Positions 31,429 through 33,640 of a stretch of DNA of 33,640 nt are shown in pieces; the stretch's first letter is position 1; each line of letters begins with the position of its first letter. The position numbers were made by a program, and so were the translations under genes. The notes under the pieces are model-generated. The model ran no database searches, was not told the DNA's origin, and saw only the letters and a program-made list of their open reading frames with translations. Origin of the DNA: an uncultured Clostridia bacterium (GTDB lineage: Bacteria; Bacillota; Clostridia; Christensenellales; Borkfalkiaceae); NCBI GenBank assembly GCA_934271275.1, contig CAKQRD010000020.1, positions 1 to 33,640 of the forward strand, read 5' to 3'.

Positions 31429-33064
31429 TGAAAAAGACTATTCGGTATTGCCTGAGGTAACCATAATCCAAGAATCGGCGAAAATAGAATCGGAGGAGCA
31501 TAAGCCGAAAAAACTTCGAGTTTGCGCCTATGCGCGGGTTTCAACGGAAAAAGAGGAGCAAGAATACAGTTTCGAAAATCAAAGAGACTACTACATGGAT
31601 TATATCTCGAAACGATCCGATTGGGAGTTTGTCGGTATATATTCTGACTTCGGGTTGAGTGGGAAAAACAAAAAGCGTCCACAGTTTATCAAAATGATAG
31701 ATGATTGCCATGCTGGGAAAATAGACAGAATCATTACAAAATCTATAAGTAGGTTCGCGCGTAACACAATTGATTGTATTCAAACTGTTAGAGATTTAAG
31801 GGAAAAAGGTATCGGCGTATATTTTGAGAGAGAAGGGATTGATTCGCTTTCTCCGCAGAGTGCTCTCGTCTTATCAATTATGGCAATAGTAGCCGAGGAA
31901 GAGAGCAGAAGCATTTCCAACAACATCAAATGGGCTATTCAAAAACAGTTTGCTCAAGGCCATTATTTAATACATACAAAACACTTTCTCGGCTATTCAA
32001 GAGAAGAAGATAACCGAATTATTATAATTCCCAAACAGGCTTTGGCTGTACGGAGTATATACCAGTTATACTTGGACGGAAAAAGCATTCACCAAATTGC
32101 CTTGGAAATGGAACTAAGGGAGATAGAATCGCCGGAGGGAAATAAAAACTGGGGAGATAGCACAATTTTATCTATATTAAAGAACGAGAAGTATAAGGGC
32201 GATTGCTTGTTGCAAAAAACTTATTCCCCGGATTTCTTGGCTTCCAAACGATATAAAAACACAGGACAACTTCGCAGTTATTACGTAAAAAGTCACCATG
32301 CGCCAATTATATCATCAGCAATGTTTGATGAGGTTCAAAATGAGATGCAACGTAGAAAAGACTTGCGAACTGGTTCGAAAGCGTATCCAAGTAAATATAG
32401 CGGGAAGAGTTGCTTAAGCGGATTGCTTATATGCGGACAGTGTGGTGGTGTAATGCGTCGACATGTTCAATACCGTAAAGGTGGTGGCATCGGATATTGG
32501 GTTTGCCAAAGACATGACCAAGGCAGTTGTTCTATGATGCAAATAAAAGAAAAAGTGATAATCGATGGGCTTCAAATGGTTATACGACAGATATTGTTTC
32601 AAAAAGAGCCGTTGTACACAGAGATGACGGATACGATTATCAATTCTGCAAGGAAAGCACACAAGAGTAGCATAAAAAGTGTAAATGCAAAAATCAAAAG
32701 GGTTCAAAGACAAATACAACAAATAAAAGACGATTATATAGAAGATGCGATTACGTATGAGGAATATTGCCACTTATCTCGTCAATTTATACATACTGAG
32801 CCATTCCTTGAATTGGAAAGAGAGGAAATGATACAAGAAAATAAATGTCTTGCACCAATTGAGCAACGAATAGAAGAAATATCTCAAAGGTTGAAGTTGC
32901 AAACGCTGTATGAACACTTCAACGAAGACTTAGTGCGTTATATCGTGGACGAAATAGAACTTGTAACAAATAAGTTGGCAATATGTCGATTGTCGAATGG
33001 TAGCGAGTACTATATGTTCTTGGATACTTGGGCCAAGGGAACGAAACGGATAAAGGAAGAATAA
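31421..33064 (+). CDS. Large serine recombinase
   Basis: This encodes 547 residues from the ATG at 31421, chosen over an upstream in-frame start because GAGGGA lies ahead and it overlaps the previous gene in the common way. The catalytic domain (about 30-180) has CAYARVST (S41, the nucleophile), SDFGLSGKNKKRPQF, RIITKSISRFARNT (the arginine-rich active site) and the long E helix SALVLSIMAIVAEEESRSIS. A recombinase domain (about 190-300) is followed by a zinc ribbon with C338, C341, C362 and C370, and a coiled-coil C-terminus (about 400-500). It should cut and join attachment sites of an element by a Ser-linked mechanism. All key residues look intact, so it is likely active. Codon use differs from the genes to the left. 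Confidence 0.95.
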   Translation: MSSEKDYSVLPEVTIIQESAKIESEEHKPKKLRVCAYARVSTEKEEQEYSFENQRDYYMDYISKRSDWEFVGIYSDFGLSGKNKKRPQFIKMIDDCHAGKIDRIITKSISRFARNTIDCIQTVRDLREKGIGVYFEREGIDSLSPQSALVLSIMAIVAEEESRSISNNIKWAIQKQFAQGHYLIHTKHFLGYSREEDNRIIIIPKQALAVRSIYQLYLDGKSIHQIALEMELREIESPEGNKNWGDSTILSILKNEKYKGDCLLQKTYSPDFLASKRYKNTGQLRSYYVKSHHAPIISSAMFDEVQNEMQRRKDLRTGSKAYPSKYSGKSCLSGLLICGQCGGVMRRHVQYRKGGGIGYWVCQRHDQGSCSMMQIKEKVIIDGLQMVIRQILFQKEPLYTEMTDTIINSARKAHKSSIKSVNAKIKRVQRQIQQIKDDYIEDAITYEEYCHLSRQFIHTEPFLELEREEMIQENKCLAPIEQRIEEISQRLKLQTLYEHFNEDLVRYIVDEIELVTNKLAICRLSNGSEYYMFLDTWAKGTKRIKEE

Positions 33065-33147
33065 TGATACATTGGCAGATATTCGAGTCCTATAAGTGGA
33101 GCCAAAGCACTTTTCACCAAAAAGAAATAAGATGAACTAAACAAGAC

Positions 33148-33185
33148 AAGACCATCACTCGATAAAACGGGTGGTGGTCTTTTTT
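33148..33185 (+). terminator. Intrinsic terminator after the recombinase
   Basis: Arms 33148-33161 and 33168-33181 pair over 14 positions with two G-T wobbles, around a six-base loop, and are followed by a T-run. It ends the recombinase transcript. Confidence 0.88.
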
Positions 33186-33220
33186 GTTATTAACAAAAAC
33201 CGTGAGAAACGCTCAAAATT

Positions 33221-33466
33221 ATGGTGTCGCTTAACTTGTACACCTTACTCTTTGAAATAATAACAGTATTATGGCAAGCCTTTTGGGGAACGATGAAAGC
33301 GTTCGGCACGGCCATATGGGATAATTTGCCTGCAATTCTCGAAATCAAGAAAGTGATGGGGTATTTTACACCCGCAGGAATGATTGCACTTTACTTGGGC
33401 GTTCCTACGATAGTGATTTCGGTCTTGTTTTTCCTAATTCGAAGAGCTGTAAAGAAAGAAAATTGA
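33221..33466 (+). CDS. Small membrane protein of 81 residues, unknown function
   Basis: The product has an amphipathic N-terminal part rich in Trp and Phe (LLFEIITVLWQAFWGTMKAF) and a clear C-terminal membrane helix (ALYLGVPTIVISVLFFLI) followed by a basic tail RRAVKKEN, which puts the C-terminus inside. The ribosome site is weak (GAGAAA about 16 bases before the ATG), so the start may be a few codons further in. It lies behind the recombinase terminator and no promoter is obvious. Small proteins like this occur in many mobile elements; no family is recognised. Confidence 0.5.
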   Translation: MVSLNLYTLLFEIITVLWQAFWGTMKAFGTAIWDNLPAILEIKKVMGYFTPAGMIALYLGVPTIVISVLFFLIRRAVKKEN

Positions 33467-33470
33467 AAAA

Positions 33471-33565
33471 TGGTTATAAAAAACCAAAAAACTTTGCTCA
33501 AACCCCTTGACAAATGATTTTGCCCTGAGTATAATAGAGGTGTAATTTGGTTATGAAAAACCAAA
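33471..33565 (+). repeat. 18-base repeats with internal symmetry on both sides of a promoter
   Basis: TGGTTATAAAAAACCAAA (33471-33488) and TGGTTATGAAAAACCAAA (33548-33565) differ by one base and are 77 bases apart. Each has GGTT/AACC arms around an A-rich centre. The consensus promoter at 33507-33535 lies between them, a layout that suits repression by a dimer bound at both sites. Confidence 0.65.
33507..33535 (+). promoter_or_regulatory. Perfect-consensus sigma-A promoter
   Basis: TTGACA (33507-33512), 17 bases and TATAAT (33530-33535). The start would be about 33542, so the downstream palindromic copy at 33548-33565 lies in the first bases of the transcript. The gene it drives is beyond the window. 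Confidence 0.88.
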
Positions 33566-33583
33566 CAACACCACGGATCGGCT

Positions 33584-33607
33584 TTTGGTTGGACAATTCC
33601 AACCAAA
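33584..33607 (+). other. Leader hairpin at the window edge
   Basis: TTTGGTTGGA (33584-33593) and TCCAACCAAA (33598-33607) form a perfect 10 bp stem with a four-base loop CAAT. The stem carries the same TTGGTT/AACCAA core as the repeats at 33471 and 33548, but no T-run follows, so it is not an ordinary terminator. Confidence 0.6.
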
Positions 33608-33640
33608 CACCACAGCAGACAGCAGAAAACATTCTGAACG

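Larger units (their letters stand above)
31130..33640 (+). mobile_element. Putative integrated element carrying a large serine recombinase (right end outside window)
   Basis: From about 31.2 kb codon use shifts to AT-rich third positions, unlike the GCG/GGC-rich genes to the left. The first genes are a 50-codon ORF and a large serine recombinase, followed by a small membrane protein and a strong promoter with repeated palindromes. The left edge is placed near the tRNA-like relic. No second attachment site is visible, so the limits are guesses. Confidence 0.45.

Overview
The window looks like a chromosomal piece of an uncultured anaerobic Firmicute, probably a gut-type Clostridia (a Christensenellales-like lineage is my guess, from style only). 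The reasons are strong AGGAGG-type ribosome sites, consensus sigma-A promoters with 17 bp spacers, LplB/LplC-type sugar transport genes without an ATPase, lipoprotein and Sec signal peptides, and very large secreted multidomain proteins. Almost everything from 1 to 30.8 kb concerns carbohydrate or small-molecule catabolism. The last 2.4 kb has different, more AT-rich codon use and looks like part of an integrated mobile element.

Region 1 (1-6.1 kb) holds the tail of a PfkB sugar kinase and a convergent AraC-type regulator, which share a bidirectional terminator. A divergent M24 (creatinase-like) protein follows with a degenerate metal site, then an intergenic stretch with direct repeats. Next comes a tight cluster: a homologue of the Anabaena sensory rhodopsin transducer (ASRT, PF07100), a creatininase-family amidohydrolase and a second AraC regulator. 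A DUF4432 / aldose-1-epimerase-like protein under its own promoter ends the region. No rhodopsin gene is present, so the ASRT protein is probably a small-molecule sensor or binder in a catabolic cassette.

Region 2 (6.2-26.5 kb) may be a single operon of about 20 kb, from a promoter at 6244-6272. It encodes a secreted beta-helix protein, two LplB/LplC-type permeases and a substrate-binding lipoprotein. These are followed by two giant secreted or membrane-anchored proteins with LamG-like modules (one also with a metallophosphoesterase), a small acidic-tailed peptide, a GH4 enzyme with the alpha-galactosidase CHSV motif and a Gfo/Idh/MocA oxidoreductase. A second small peptide of similar design and a secreted esterase with two almost identical modules close it. 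The likely plan is extracellular binding and deacylation or cleavage of a galactose-containing glycan, uptake through the ABC permeases with an ATPase encoded elsewhere, and intracellular hydrolysis and oxidation.

Region 3 (26.5-30.8 kb) has its own strong promoter, a structured leader, a GH36-like alpha-galactosidase and a cytoplasmic protein of 722 residues that may be a TIM-barrel glycosidase. Region 4 (30.8-33.6 kb) has a tRNA T-arm-like relic, a 50-codon gene overlapping a large serine recombinase, a small membrane protein, and a consensus promoter bracketed by repeated palindromic elements at the window edge.

The observations I find most worth following are the pair of sub-45-residue peptides placed next to the giant surface proteins, the ASRT/creatinase-like/creatininase cassette, the LamG-like module family spread over three neighbouring proteins with one very recent duplication, and the shared unnamed domain in two of those proteins.
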